In this document: positions 8,403 to 16,170 of the stretch, one piece after another
Numbering within the stretch: position 1 is the first letter of the stretch
How the letters are laid out: each line of letters opens with the position of its first letter
Position numbers and translations under genes: made by a program
Notes under the pieces: generated by a model
What the model was told of the DNA's origin: nothing
Database searches by the model: none
Seen by the model: the letters and a program-made list of their open reading frames with translations, nothing else
Origin: Saccharopolyspora_D taberi
Lineage (GTDB): Bacteria > Actinomycetota > Actinomycetes > Mycobacteriales > Pseudonocardiaceae
NCBI RefSeq assembly: GCF_039534165.1
Contig: NZ_BAAAUX010000016.1
Span: forward strand, 1 to 64,000
Length of the DNA: 64,000 nucleotides
Reading direction: 5' to 3'

Positions 8403-8861
8403 GTGGGTAGATTGACCGGTTCCTGGCTGAACGGCCCGAGAGCCGCCCGGGACAACGATAGCGATGACGCCCCGCGCTGGCGCGGTGAGCGGCTGGGACT
8501 CCCGGAGAGCGGGCCTGGCTCGGCCGCGCCGGTGGGCAGGCGCATCCTGGCGTTCCTCGTCGACATCACGCTTGCCGCGCTGGTGACCTGGGCTTTCACC
8601 GCGCCCGCGCCGCCGGGCAACTGGAGCCTGCTGGGCTGGTTCGTGATCACCGTGGTGCCGGTGAGCTTCTTCGGCGTGACGCCGGGGATGGTGCTGCTGC
8701 GGATCTGGGTCGCGCGGGTCGACGGCAGCTCGATGGTCGGGCCGTGGCGGGCCGTGGTGCGCTGCGTGCTGACGTTCCTGATCATCCCGGCCGTCGTGTG
8801 GAACCTCGACGGGCGTTCGTGGCACGACCGCATCACCAAAACGCTGGTCTTGCGCCGCTGA
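8403..8861 (+). CDS. RDD family membrane protein
   Basis: A 152-residue membrane protein with an RDD domain. The defining arginine and aspartates are in RRILAFLVDITLAAL (about residues 46-60). Hydrophobic segments follow at roughly 50-66, 76-98 and 118-132, with TPGMVLLRIWVARVDG between them as in other RDD proteins. The N-terminal 40 residues are polar and cytoplasmic. The molecular role of RDD proteins is mostly unknown; some affect ion or small-molecule transport. The GTG start at 8403 is divergent from glnA, and the GlnR-type site lies between them, so regulation may be shared. An RDD gene beside glnA is common in actinobacteria. Confidence 0.85.
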   Translation: MGRLTGSWLNGPRAARDNDSDDAPRWRGERLGLPESGPGSAAPVGRRILAFLVDITLAALVTWAFTAPAPPGNWSLLGWFVITVVPVSFFGVTPGMVLLRIWVARVDGSSMVGPWRAVVRCVLTFLIIPAVVWNLDGRSWHDRITKTLVLRR

Positions 8862-8901
8862 AGGTTTGGCACTTGCGCGGCGGGGACCTGACAAAAGCGA
8901 A

Positions 8902-8927
8902 GCGCCCCGCCGGATCTGGCGGGGCGC
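8902..8927. terminator. bidirectional terminator between RDD and DUF4191 genes
   Basis: A 10-bp perfect G/C stem (8902-8911 with 8918-8927) with a 6-base loop sits between two convergent genes and could serve both. Confidence 0.7.
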
Positions 8928-8942
8928 CCTCGCGTTCGCTGG

Positions 8943-9671
8943 TTACTTCGCGCGTCGCATGGCCCGCTGGACGTTGCGCATCTTCGCGCCCTGCGGCATC
9001 GGGCCCTTGGGCAGCGCGTTGCCGCGGTTGGCCAGGGCCGCCAGCCGGTTCTCCAGGGCGTCGATCTGGCCGGCGTTGATGTTGCGGGGCAGCTTCATCA
9101 GGTGCGTCTGGAGCTTGCGCAGCGGGACCTGGCCCTCCTCGGTGCCGACCACGACCTCGTAGATCGGGGTGTCACCGACGAGCCGGGAGATCCGCTTCTT
9201 CTCCTGCGACATCAGCGACTTCAGCCGCTGCGGCGCGCCCTCGCCGACCAGCACCACGCCCGGCTTGCCGATCAGCCGGTGCACCGCGTCGAGCTGGGTG
9301 GTCCCGGCGACTGCCTGGGAGAGGTTCCACTTGCCCCGCAGGTTCTCCAGCGCCCAGCCCGCGGCGCCCGGCTGGCCGTCCGCCTTGCGGTAGACGGTGG
9401 CCTGCACCCGGCGGCCGAAGATGATCACCGCGCCGAGCAGGCCCAGGGCGATGCCGACGGGCAGGAACATCCACTGCAGGCTCCAGATCATGCCCAGCAG
9501 GAACACCACGGCCGCGACCACCACGAAGGTGCCCAGCATCAGCGGCAGGAGGAGCTTGTCCTCCCGGCGCTGCATCTTGAACGCCTCGAAGATCTGCTTG
9601 ACGCGGCCTCGCGAAGCCTCGCGTCGTTGTTTGGCCGCCGCTTTCTTGGCGGCCTTGTCCTGCTTGGCCAT
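8943..9671 (-). CDS. DUF4191 domain membrane protein
   Basis: A 242-residue protein of the DUF4191 family, equivalent in position to Rv2219 beside lipA. The N-terminal 40 residues are Lys/Arg-rich (AKKAAAKQRREASRGRVKQ). Two adjacent hydrophobic helices follow at about 43-63 and 68-90, then a soluble C-terminal domain of about 150 residues and a basic tail. Function is unknown; conservation next to lipA-lipB-glnA suggests a housekeeping membrane role. ATG 9671 starts at the first methionine giving the typical MAKQDK N-terminus; a longer open frame upstream is the shadow of lipA sequence. Confidence 0.88.
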   Translation of the reverse strand: MAKQDKAAKKAAAKQRREASRGRVKQIFEAFKMQRREDKLLLPLMLGTFVVVAAVVFLLGMIWSLQWMFLPVGIALGLLGAVIIFGRRVQATVYRKADGQPGAAGWALENLRGKWNLSQAVAGTTQLDAVHRLIGKPGVVLVGEGAPQRLKSLMSQEKKRISRLVGDTPIYEVVVGTEEGQVPLRKLQTHLMKLPRNINAGQIDALENRLAALANRGNALPKGPMPQGAKMRNVQRAMRRAK

Positions 9672-9786
9672 GGTTCTCAGGATACGGCGGGGCCCGGGAG
9701 CTGTGGAGGTACGGTCCCGACTTCGGCTTCCCGCCGCCACGACCGGGCCCGGGCCGCGACCCCGCAGGACCGCGGCCCGCGGCCGG

Positions 9787-10788
9787 TCAGCGGGACAGCA
9801 GGCTGCTGGCCTCCTGCGCGGCGGTGCCCGCCTGCGCGAGGTGCGCGAGGTTGGCGGGCAGCGGCATGCCGCGGTGCTCGGTGGCCTTCGCGTAGAGCCG
9901 GCCCGCGCGGTAGCTCGACCGCACCAGCGGACCGGCCATGACGCCGGGGAAGCCCAGCTCCTCGGCGGTCCTGGTGTGCTCGACGAACTCCTCTGGCTTG
10001 ACCCACCGGTCCACCGGGTGGTGCCGGGGGCTGGGCCGCAGGTACTGGGTGATGGTGACGATGTCGCAGCCCGCCTCGCGCAGCTCGCGCAGCGCCTCAC
10101 CGACCTCGTCGGGGGTCTCGCCCATGCCGAGGATGAGGTTGGACTTGGTGACCAGCCCGTCCTCCCTGGCCAGCGTGATGACCTCCAGCGACCGCTCGTA
10201 GCGGAAGCCGGGCCGGATCCGCTTGAAGATCCGGGGCACGGTCTCGACGTTGTGGGCCAGGACCTCCGGGCGGGAGCCGAAGACCTCGGCGAGCTGGTCG
10301 CGGTCGGCGTTGAAGTCCGGGATCAGCAGCTCGACGCCGGTGCCCGGGTTGAGGGAGTGGATCTGCCGGACGGTCTCGGCGTAGAGCCAGGCGCCGCCGT
10401 CCTCGAGGTCGTCGCGGGCCACGCCGGTGACCGTCGAGTAGCGCAGGCCCATGGCCTGCACGCTCTCGGCGACCTTGCGGGGCTCGCTGGTGTCGAGGGT
10501 GGCGGGCTTGCCGGTGTCGATCTGGCAGAAGTCGCAGCGGCGGGTGCACTGGTCACCCCCGATGAGGAAGGTCGCCTCGCGGTCCTCCCAGCACTCGAAG
10601 ATGTTCGGGCAGCCCGCCTCCTCGCAGACGGTGTGCAGTCCCTCGCGTTTCACCAGGGCCTTGAGCTCCTGGTACTCCGGGCCCATCCGGGCACGGGTCT
10701 TGATCCACGAGGGCTTCTTCTCGATCGGGGTCTGACTGTTGCGTACTTCGAGCCGCAACAGCTTCCGCCCCTCCGGCGCCGCAGTCAC
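9787..10788 (-). CDS. lipA: lipoyl synthase
   Basis: LipA (333 residues) is a radical SAM enzyme that inserts two sulfur atoms into octanoyl groups bound to E2 and H-protein lipoyl domains. Both iron-sulfur clusters are evident: the auxiliary cluster cysteines C55, C60 and C66 in CEEAGCPNIFEC, and the radical SAM cysteines C81, C85 and C88 in CTRRCDFC. The conserved RSSY near the C-terminus, which also ligates the auxiliary cluster, is present. Its partners lie downstream in this window: lipB at 18.8-19.6 kb and the lipoylated E2 at 20.6-22.3 kb. In related genomes lipA and lipB are adjacent; here about 8 kb separates them. Confidence 0.98.
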   Translation of the reverse strand: MTAAPEGRKLLRLEVRNSQTPIEKKPSWIKTRARMGPEYQELKALVKREGLHTVCEEAGCPNIFECWEDREATFLIGGDQCTRRCDFCQIDTGKPATLDTSEPRKVAESVQAMGLRYSTVTGVARDDLEDGGAWLYAETVRQIHSLNPGTGVELLIPDFNADRDQLAEVFGSRPEVLAHNVETVPRIFKRIRPGFRYERSLEVITLAREDGLVTKSNLILGMGETPDEVGEALRELREAGCDIVTITQYLRPSPRHHPVDRWVKPEEFVEHTRTAEELGFPGVMAGPLVRSSYRAGRLYAKATEHRGMPLPANLAHLAQAGTAAQEASSLLSR

Positions 10789-10847
10789 GCTGACAGGCTA
10801 CGCCCCCGCCCGCGGTGGGCCGAAACCGTGATCGTCGTCACAGCTGG

Positions 10848-11783
10848 TCAGGCGGGGTCCGGGGAAACTCCGGTGAGTTCCGCGGTGACCTCCCACAGCC
10901 GCCGCGCGGTGCGCTCGTCGCGGGCGGCGCGGCTGATCCCGGCGCGCGCCGGGTGGCCGCGCATTTCGCGGAAGCCGTCCGGTCCGATGTACTGGCCGCC
11001 GCTGACGCCCGGTGCCGTCGCCGAGTGCAGCTGCGGCAGGGCGCCCTGGTCGGCGGGCTGGGTGACCAGACCGACGGCCCGCCCGACGGCGTTGCTGACC
11101 AGCGGCGGCAGCGAGCGGGTCCGCGCGGAGTTCGCGGTGAGCTCGGTGTTGGAGACACCGGGGTGGGCGGCGACGCTGGTGATGTCGAGCCGGGCCGCGC
11201 GCAGGCGGCGGTCGAGTTCGAGGGTGAACAGCAGGTTGGCCAGCTTGGCCTGGCAGTAGCTGCGGACCGGCTGGTACCGGCGGCGGTCGAAGTTGAGGTC
11301 GTCGACGTCGACGGTGCCGTAGGCGTGCGCGAGGCTGGACAGCGTGACCACGCGCGCGCCCGCGCGCTCGCGCAGGGCGGGCATCAGCAGCCAGGTCAGC
11401 GCGGCGTGGCCGAGGTGGTTGGTGCCGATCTGGAGCTCGAAGCCGTCAGCGGTGGTGCGCTTGGGAGTCGCCATGACCCCGGCGTTGTTCATCAGGACGT
11501 CGAGGCCGTCGCCGGTGCGGTCGCGGACCTCGGCGGCGGCCTTGCGCACCGAGGCGAGGTCGGCGAGGTCGAGTTCGACGAGTTCGGGCTCGACCGCGGC
11601 GCTCGCGGCGACCTCCGCCTGGGTCGCCCGGCCGCGCTCGGGGCTGCGGCAGGCGAGCAACACCCGCGCGCCCTTCGCGGCGAGGGCCTGCGCGCTGCGC
11701 AGGCCCAGGCCGGAGTTCGCCCCGGTGATCAGCACGGTGCGGCCGGACTGGTCCGGGATGTCAGCGGTGGTCCACTTGGCCAT
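10848..11783 (-). CDS. short-chain dehydrogenase/reductase
   Basis: A 311-residue NAD(P)-dependent oxidoreductase. The Rossmann nucleotide loop TGANSGLG is at residues 20-27, the structural NNAG at 99-102, and the catalytic Ser150, Tyr176 and Lys180 (YxxxK in YCQAK) are in place. The N-terminal KWTTADIPDQSGRTVLITG is typical of the retinol dehydrogenase-like or WW-domain oxidoreductase-like SDR subgroup. The substrate is unknown. ATG 11783 (MAKW) is preferred by comparison with family members; ATG 11792 adds three residues. It is the first gene of the segment that separates lipA from lipB. Confidence 0.88.
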   Translation of the reverse strand: MAKWTTADIPDQSGRTVLITGANSGLGLRSAQALAAKGARVLLACRSPERGRATQAEVAASAAVEPELVELDLADLASVRKAAAEVRDRTGDGLDVLMNNAGVMATPKRTTADGFELQIGTNHLGHAALTWLLMPALRERAGARVVTLSSLAHAYGTVDVDDLNFDRRRYQPVRSYCQAKLANLLFTLELDRRLRAARLDITSVAAHPGVSNTELTANSARTRSLPPLVSNAVGRAVGLVTQPADQGALPQLHSATAPGVSGGQYIGPDGFREMRGHPARAGISRAARDERTARRLWEVTAELTGVSPDPA

Positions 11784-11838
11784 GCCCGACATCCTGGCCC
11801 GCTGACCCGGCGCGGAGGAAGGGGAGGCGCGCGGTTGT

Positions 11839-12726
11839 TCAGCGAGCGGTAACCGGAGTGAGCGCCTGCGTCGCGTTGACCGCGTCCGCGACCGAAGCAG
11901 CGCTGGCTGGCAGCAGCGGGAGCCGGACGTCCGGAGTGGGGATGTGGCCCTGCGCGTGCAGAACGCCCTTGAGCACGGTCGGGCTCGGCTCGGCGAACAG
12001 CGTCTTCGACAGTGCCGCCAGGGCGTTGCCGAGGCCGCGGGCCCGCTCGACGTCACCGTTGCGCCAGGCGGTAGCCAGGTCCACGAACGCCGCGGTGTGC
12101 AGGTGCGCGGAGGCGAGGATGGCGCCGTGGCCGCCGAGGGCGAGCACCGCAGGGGCGAACACATCGTCCCCGCACAGCACGGCGAAGTCGTGCGGGGGAG
12201 CGGCGAGCAGTTCGACGGTGTCCTGGTCGATGCCGCCGACCGCGTGCTTGACGCCCACGACCCCGGGGATCTCGGCGAGGCCGCGCAGCGTCGCCGCGCT
12301 CACCGACTGACCCGTGCGGTACGGGATGTTGTAGACGATCAGCGGCACCGGGCTCTCGGCCGCGAGCGCGCGGAAGTGCGCCAGGACTCCGGCCTCCGAC
12401 GGGCGGACGAAGTGCGGCACCGCGACCAGCGCCGCGTCGGCGCGCACCGAGCGGAGGCTGTCGGCCGAGGAGCGGGTGTTGTTGGTGCCCGCACCGACGA
12501 TCAGGGTCGCGCCCCGCTCGCGGCACGCGCTCGCGCAGATCTCGACGACCCGGCGCCGCTCGTCGTCGTCCAGCGCGCTCGGCTCGCCGGTCGTGCCGAG
12601 CGCCACGAGCCCCGCCGCACCCTTGTCCAGCGCCGAGTGCGCGAGCGCTTCGAGCGCGTCCGCGGCGACGCTCCCGTCGGGCGCGAACGGAGTGATCAGG
12701 GGGACGTGGATTCCGGCGAGCCTCAT
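11839..12726 (-). CDS. dihydrodipicolinate synthase family aldolase/lyase
   Basis: A 295-residue TIM-barrel class I aldolase of the DapA/N-acetylneuraminate lyase superfamily, which works through a Schiff base between a lysine and a 2-oxo acid. The catalytic Lys160 sits in GVVGVKHAVG. The proton-relay Tyr132 is in VYNIPYRTG, and the carboxylate-binding GTTGE is at 44-48. It may be a true 4-hydroxy-tetrahydrodipicolinate synthase. The divergent LysR neighbour and the absence of other lysine genes favour a catabolic paralogue acting on a sugar acid or similar substrate. ATG 12726 gives the usual N-terminus. Confidence 0.82.
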   Translation of the reverse strand: MRLAGIHVPLITPFAPDGSVAADALEALAHSALDKGAAGLVALGTTGEPSALDDDERRRVVEICASACRERGATLIVGAGTNNTRSSADSLRSVRADAALVAVPHFVRPSEAGVLAHFRALAAESPVPLIVYNIPYRTGQSVSAATLRGLAEIPGVVGVKHAVGGIDQDTVELLAAPPHDFAVLCGDDVFAPAVLALGGHGAILASAHLHTAAFVDLATAWRNGDVERARGLGNALAALSKTLFAEPSPTVLKGVLHAQGHIPTPDVRLPLLPASAASVADAVNATQALTPVTAR

Positions 12727-12759
12727 GGTTTCAGCCTGTCGGAGCCGCCAGTGCAGGTC

Positions 12760-12796
12760 CAGTTCGCGTTTGTGCATCGAACGTTAAGCTGAACTG
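12760..12796. promoter_or_regulatory. candidate LysR operator between DHDPS-like and LysR genes
   Basis: CAGTTC at 12760-12765 and GAACTG at 12791-12796 form a 6-bp inverted repeat separated by 25 bases in the 70-base divergent gap. The right arm abuts the LysR ATG. LysR regulators often bind such dyads between themselves and the target; assignment is inference. Confidence 0.4.
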
Positions 12797-13681
12797 ATGC
12801 TCGACGTCCGGCGCCTGCGCCTGCTCCGCGAACTCGCCCACCGCGGCACCATCGCCGCCGTCGCCGACGCGCTGGCGTTCACGCCCTCGGCGGTGTCGCA
12901 GCAGCTGGCCGTGCTGGAGCGCGAGGCCGGGGTGGCCCTGCTCGAACGCAACGGGCGCAAGGTCGTGCTGACCCCGACCGGGCGCGATCTGGTGGCCCGC
13001 GCCGAGGAGGTGCTGGAGATCCTCGAACGCGCCTCGGCCGACCTCGCGGGCGCCCGCAGGGGGCTGGCCGGGCCGCTGCGGATCGGGACGTTCCCCTCGG
13101 CCGCCCGCACGCTGGTGCCGTCCGCGCTGACGATGCTGGCCCGCGAGCACCCCGGGCTGGAACCGATGATCGAGGAGATCGACCCGGCCCAGGTTGCCGA
13201 CGCCCTGCGCGGCCGGGAACTCGACGTCGCGCTGGAGCACGACTACGACTTCGCGCCCTCCGAACCGGACGAGGGACTCGGCAGCGAGCCGCTGATGGAG
13301 GAGCGGCTGTACCTGGCCGCGCCGAAGGGGTGGAAGGGCGAGGCGGAGCACGATCCGATCCGCCGCTGGCGCAACGCGCCGTGGATCGTCGCCCCGCCGG
13401 ACATGCTCTGCCACAGCATGGTGGTCCGCGCGTGCCAGGTAGCCGGGTTCGCCCCGCGCATCCGCCACCACATCGACGACTTCGCGGTGGTGCTCGGGTT
13501 CGTCGCCATCGGGCAGGGCGTCGCGATCGTGCCCCGGCTCGGGGTCGTCGACACCCCGCCCGAGGTGGCGCTGACGGAGCTGCCGATGAAGCGCCGCACC
13601 TGGGTGTCGTTCCGCCGGGGCGCCAGCGGGCATCCGGCCGTGGGAGCGTTCGTGTCGGCGCTGCGCGCGGTGGTCAGCTGA
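12797..13681 (+). CDS. LysR family transcriptional regulator
   Basis: A 294-residue LysR-type regulator. The N-terminal winged helix-turn-helix (residues 1-60) contains RRLRLLRELAHRGTIAAVADAL and FTPSAVSQQLAVLER. The C-terminal effector domain begins at about residue 90 with LRIGTFPSAARTLVP. The gene is divergent from the DHDPS-like gene with only 70 bases between starts, the classical arrangement for a LysR protein controlling its neighbour. The effector is unknown. The stop overlaps the convergent VOC gene by eight bases. Confidence 0.93.
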   Translation: MLDVRRLRLLRELAHRGTIAAVADALAFTPSAVSQQLAVLEREAGVALLERNGRKVVLTPTGRDLVARAEEVLEILERASADLAGARRGLAGPLRIGTFPSAARTLVPSALTMLAREHPGLEPMIEEIDPAQVADALRGRELDVALEHDYDFAPSEPDEGLGSEPLMEERLYLAAPKGWKGEAEHDPIRRWRNAPWIVAPPDMLCHSMVVRACQVAGFAPRIRHHIDDFAVVLGFVAIGQGVAIVPRLGVVDTPPEVALTELPMKRRTWVSFRRGASGHPAVGAFVSALRAVVS

Positions 13682-14096
13682 GCTCGTGCGCCGCCGGTCG
13701 GTGGTGGACGTACTCGATCACGCTGCCGTCCGGGTGCCGCACGGTGAAGCCCTCGCCGACGGGCGCCCGGAACGGCTCCTGGACGAACTCGGCGCCCTGC
13801 GCCCGGAAGAACTCGACGTACGGCCAGATGTCGGCGACCAGCTGCGTGCCGACGGTCGCGCGGAACGGAGCCAGCGACTCGTCGGTGCCCGCGATGATCA
13901 GGAACCCGCCGACCGCGGTCAGCGCGAGGTCCTTCTCCGGGTACGGCATGTGCATGTCGCGCTCGACGCCGAGCAGCCGCTCGTACCAGGCGGTGGTGGT
14001 CTCCAGCTCGTCGGCGCCGACGAACACGCGGATGAAGGTGCGGGGTTCGGCCAGCTGGGAGGAATCGTCGCTGCGCCGCCAGAGTTGATCGGTCAT
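13674..14096 (-). CDS. VOC (glyoxalase/bleomycin resistance) family protein
   Basis: A 140-residue single-domain protein of the vicinal oxygen chelate superfamily. It shows the family's beta-alpha-beta-beta pattern: FIRVFVGADELETTTAWYERLLGVER at the start, LIIAGTDESLAPF in the middle, and GEGFTVRHPDGSVIEYVHH near the end, where HPDG and the final glutamate are typical metal-side positions. Members range from glyoxalases to dioxygenases and drug-binding resistance proteins, so the reaction cannot be assigned. ATG 14096 lies 70 bases from the divergent XRE regulator at 14167, which is the likely controller. Confidence 0.83.
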   Translation of the reverse strand: MTDQLWRRSDDSSQLAEPRTFIRVFVGADELETTTAWYERLLGVERDMHMPYPEKDLALTAVGGFLIIAGTDESLAPFRATVGTQLVADIWPYVEFFRAQGAEFVQEPFRAPVGEGFTVRHPDGSVIEYVHHRPAAHELS

Positions 14097-14166
14097 GGCG
14101 GTCAGCCTCGCCCCGGGCGGCGTTCCGGGGCAGTTCCGCGGTTGTGCTGTGAGTAGGAGTAACAGG

Positions 14167-14949
14167 ATGGACACCCGTCGCGAGCTCGGTGCGTTCCTGC
14201 GGGCCGCGCGTGAGCAGGTCGCGCCCGTGGAGCTGGGGCTGCCCGACACCGGGCGCCGGCGCACTCCGGGGCTGCGGCGCGAGGAGGTCGCGGCGGCCTC
14301 GGGCATCGGCCTGGCCTGGTACACGTGGCTGGAGCAGGGCCGGGTCAGCACTTCGCGGCAGGTGCTGGAGTCGGTGGCGCGCACGCTGAAGCTCGGGCCG
14401 GACGCGCGCACGCAGCTGCTCGCGCTCGGCGGGTTCACCTCGGCCGGGGAGCCGGAGGCCGATCGGATCGCCGAGCTCCGCCCGCTGCTGGCGAGCTGGC
14501 CGCACAGCCCGGCGCTGCTGCTGGACCACAGCTTCGACGTGCACGCGGCCAACGACGCCTACCGGGTCGTCTGGCCGGAGCCGGGCGAGAACCTGCTGCT
14601 GCACCTGGCGACCAGCGAGGCGGCGGGCGAGCGGCTGGGCTCGGGGGAGCTGCTGTACCAGCTGTTTCTGCGGTTCCGGATGCAGGCCGACCGCAGGGGT
14701 GCCGATCCGCGGGTGCGCCGGGTCTTCGACGACCTGCGGAGGCTGCGCCCGGACCTGGGTCACTGGTGGGCCTGCCGCGGTGTCCCGGAGACGCAGGTCT
14801 GGGAGTCCGACGTGCTCGTGCCGGACGGTCCGCGGCTGCGGTTCGCCTTCAGCCTCCTGCTGCCCGGCGGGGCATCGGCCGCGGCGCTGCTGGTGCAGGC
14901 CCCGGCCGATGCCGGGACGGCGGAGTGGATGCGGCTCAGCTGCTCGTGA
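14167..14949 (+). CDS. XRE family HTH regulator with MmyB-like ligand-binding domain
   Basis: A 260-residue regulator. The N-terminal helix-turn-helix (about residues 30-70) carries RTPGLRREEVAAASGIG and WYTWLEQGR, the signature of the actinobacterial MmyB/MltR group. The C-terminal part (about 95-260), with DRIAELRPLLASWPHSPAL and LLDHSFDVHAANDAY, matches the PAS-like MmyB ligand-binding domain, which in Streptomyces relatives binds fatty acids. ATG 14167 has TAGGAG ten bases upstream. It is divergent from the VOC gene; such regulators typically repress an adjacent oxidoreductase or enzyme gene. The last 14 bases overlap the convergent gene at 14936. Confidence 0.9.
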   Translation: MDTRRELGAFLRAAREQVAPVELGLPDTGRRRTPGLRREEVAAASGIGLAWYTWLEQGRVSTSRQVLESVARTLKLGPDARTQLLALGGFTSAGEPEADRIAELRPLLASWPHSPALLLDHSFDVHAANDAYRVVWPEPGENLLLHLATSEAAGERLGSGELLYQLFLRFRMQADRRGADPRVRRVFDDLRRLRPDLGHWWACRGVPETQVWESDVLVPDGPRLRFAFSLLLPGGASAAALLVQAPADAGTAEWMRLSCS

Positions 14950-15412
14950 GCAGGTCCCGGTCCGGGGTTCCCCGCAGCAGGCGGAGGAAGGCCGCGCCGA
15001 CGCGGGCGATGTCGTCGGCGGGTTCGGTGTGGTCGGCCAGACCGGTGGCCAGCGCCAGCAGCCGCTGCTCGCGCTCCAGCGCGCCGCGCAGCCCGGGCTC
15101 GTCCAGGTGCTTGTCGAGGACCGCGCGCAGCACCGGGTTGCGGGTCGCCGTGGTCCGCCATGCGGCGGTGACGGCCTCGACGCGGTCGCCGTGCGGGTCG
15201 TCCTCGACCTCCGACAGCGCGACCCCGATGCGACCGGTGATCAGCTGGAGCCACTTGTGCTGCAGGGCGGGGACGAGGTCGTCGGTGTCGGCGAAGACCG
15301 CGCGGGCCCGGGGGACGGCCTGCGGGTCGAGGCGGTCGCCGGGGTGCGCCTCGGCGTGGTCGAGCACGGCCTGGATCGCGTGCTGCCGCTGGTAGAAGTC
15401 GTTCCAACTCAT
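14936..15412 (-). CDS. hypothetical protein, alpha-helical, divergent from TetR gene
   Basis: A 158-residue cytoplasmic protein that I do not recognise. It starts MSWNDFYQRQHAIQ and is predicted mostly helical, with no signal peptide, membrane segment or obvious catalytic motif. ATG 15412 has an excellent GGAGGAAG ribosome site, which rejects the longer open frame upstream. It is divergent from a TetR regulator across a 135-base gap filled with repeated operator half-sites, so TetR control is likely. Confidence 0.7.
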   Translation of the reverse strand: MSWNDFYQRQHAIQAVLDHAEAHPGDRLDPQAVPRARAVFADTDDLVPALQHKWLQLITGRIGVALSEVEDDPHGDRVEAVTAAWRTTATRNPVLRAVLDKHLDEPGLRGALEREQRLLALATGLADHTEPADDIARVGAAFLRLLRGTPDRDLLTSS

Positions 15413-15458
15413 GGTGCTTCCTCCCGCTGGCGTCGTGCGGTGGGTCCATGTGACGCTC

Positions 15459-15530
15459 GGCATACCTCGGGTGTGCGGCATACCGAGAGTATGTGAGTAC
15501 GAAGGTACCACGAGTCCGTACCAACGGTAT
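15459..15530. promoter_or_regulatory. cluster of TetR-type operator half-sites
   Basis: The divergent gap holds repeated ATACC/GTACC half-sites. They include a perfect dyad CATAC-n5-GTATG at 15479-15493, GTAC-n4-GTAC at 15498-15509, and a near-perfect dyad GTACC-n3-GGTAT at 15518-15530. A further CATACC is at 15461. The arrangement suggests two or more TetR dimers controlling both genes. This is inference from symmetry. Confidence 0.6.
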
Positions 15531-15547
15531 GTCCTAAGGTTGTGAGC

Positions 15548-16147
15548 ATGGCTACAGCTCGATCACGTCGGGTGGAGTACTCGGAGTCCACCCGGCAGGC
15601 ACTGGTGGACTCAGCGGTCGAGCTGTTCACCGAACGCGGCTACGGCGGCACCTCGCTGGACGAGATCGCCCGCAGCGCCCGGGTCACCAAGGGAGCGCTC
15701 TACCACCACTTCGGCGGCAAACAGGCGGTCTTCGAGGCGGCCTTCGACCAGGTCCAGGCCGACATCGTCGGCCGGATCGCGGCGGTGATCGCCGAGCCGA
15801 GCGATCCGTGGACCATGATGCGGGCCGGGCTCAACGCGTTCCTGGAGGTCTGCCTGGAGCCCACCTACCAGCGGATCGTGGTCCGCGAGGGCGCCGCGGT
15901 CATGGGCTGGGAGGTCTGGCGGGACAGGGAGGAGCGCACGACCTTCGGGGTGCTGCGCACCGTGGTCGGCCAGCTGATCGCCGAGGGCGAGATCGAGCCG
16001 CTGCCGCTGGACTCGCTGTCCCGGGTGATCTTCGGCGGCATGTCCGCCGGCGCGACGGCCATCGCAGCCTCGTCCGACCCCCGGCGGACCAGCGCCGAGG
16101 TCGGCCGCTGCATGGAACGGCTGCTGGAAGGACTCCGCGTGTCCTGA
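15548..16147 (+). CDS. TetR/AcrR family transcriptional regulator
   Basis: A 199-residue TetR-type repressor. The N-terminal helix-turn-helix (about residues 15-60) contains ALVDSAVELFTERGYGGTS, LDEIARSARVTKGALYHHF and GGKQAVFEAAF. The remainder is the helical ligand and dimer domain. ATG 15548 is preferred because AAGG lies eight bases upstream; an in-frame GTG at 15542 is too close to that site. It is divergent from the helical unknown at 14936-15412 and followed 23 bases later by the LLM oxidoreductase, either of which may be its target. The inducer is unknown. Confidence 0.93.
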   Translation: MATARSRRVEYSESTRQALVDSAVELFTERGYGGTSLDEIARSARVTKGALYHHFGGKQAVFEAAFDQVQADIVGRIAAVIAEPSDPWTMMRAGLNAFLEVCLEPTYQRIVVREGAAVMGWEVWRDREERTTFGVLRTVVGQLIAEGEIEPLPLDSLSRVIFGGMSAGATAIAASSDPRRTSAEVGRCMERLLEGLRVS

Positions 16148-16170
16148 TCCACCGGCGCTAACCTCGGGGC

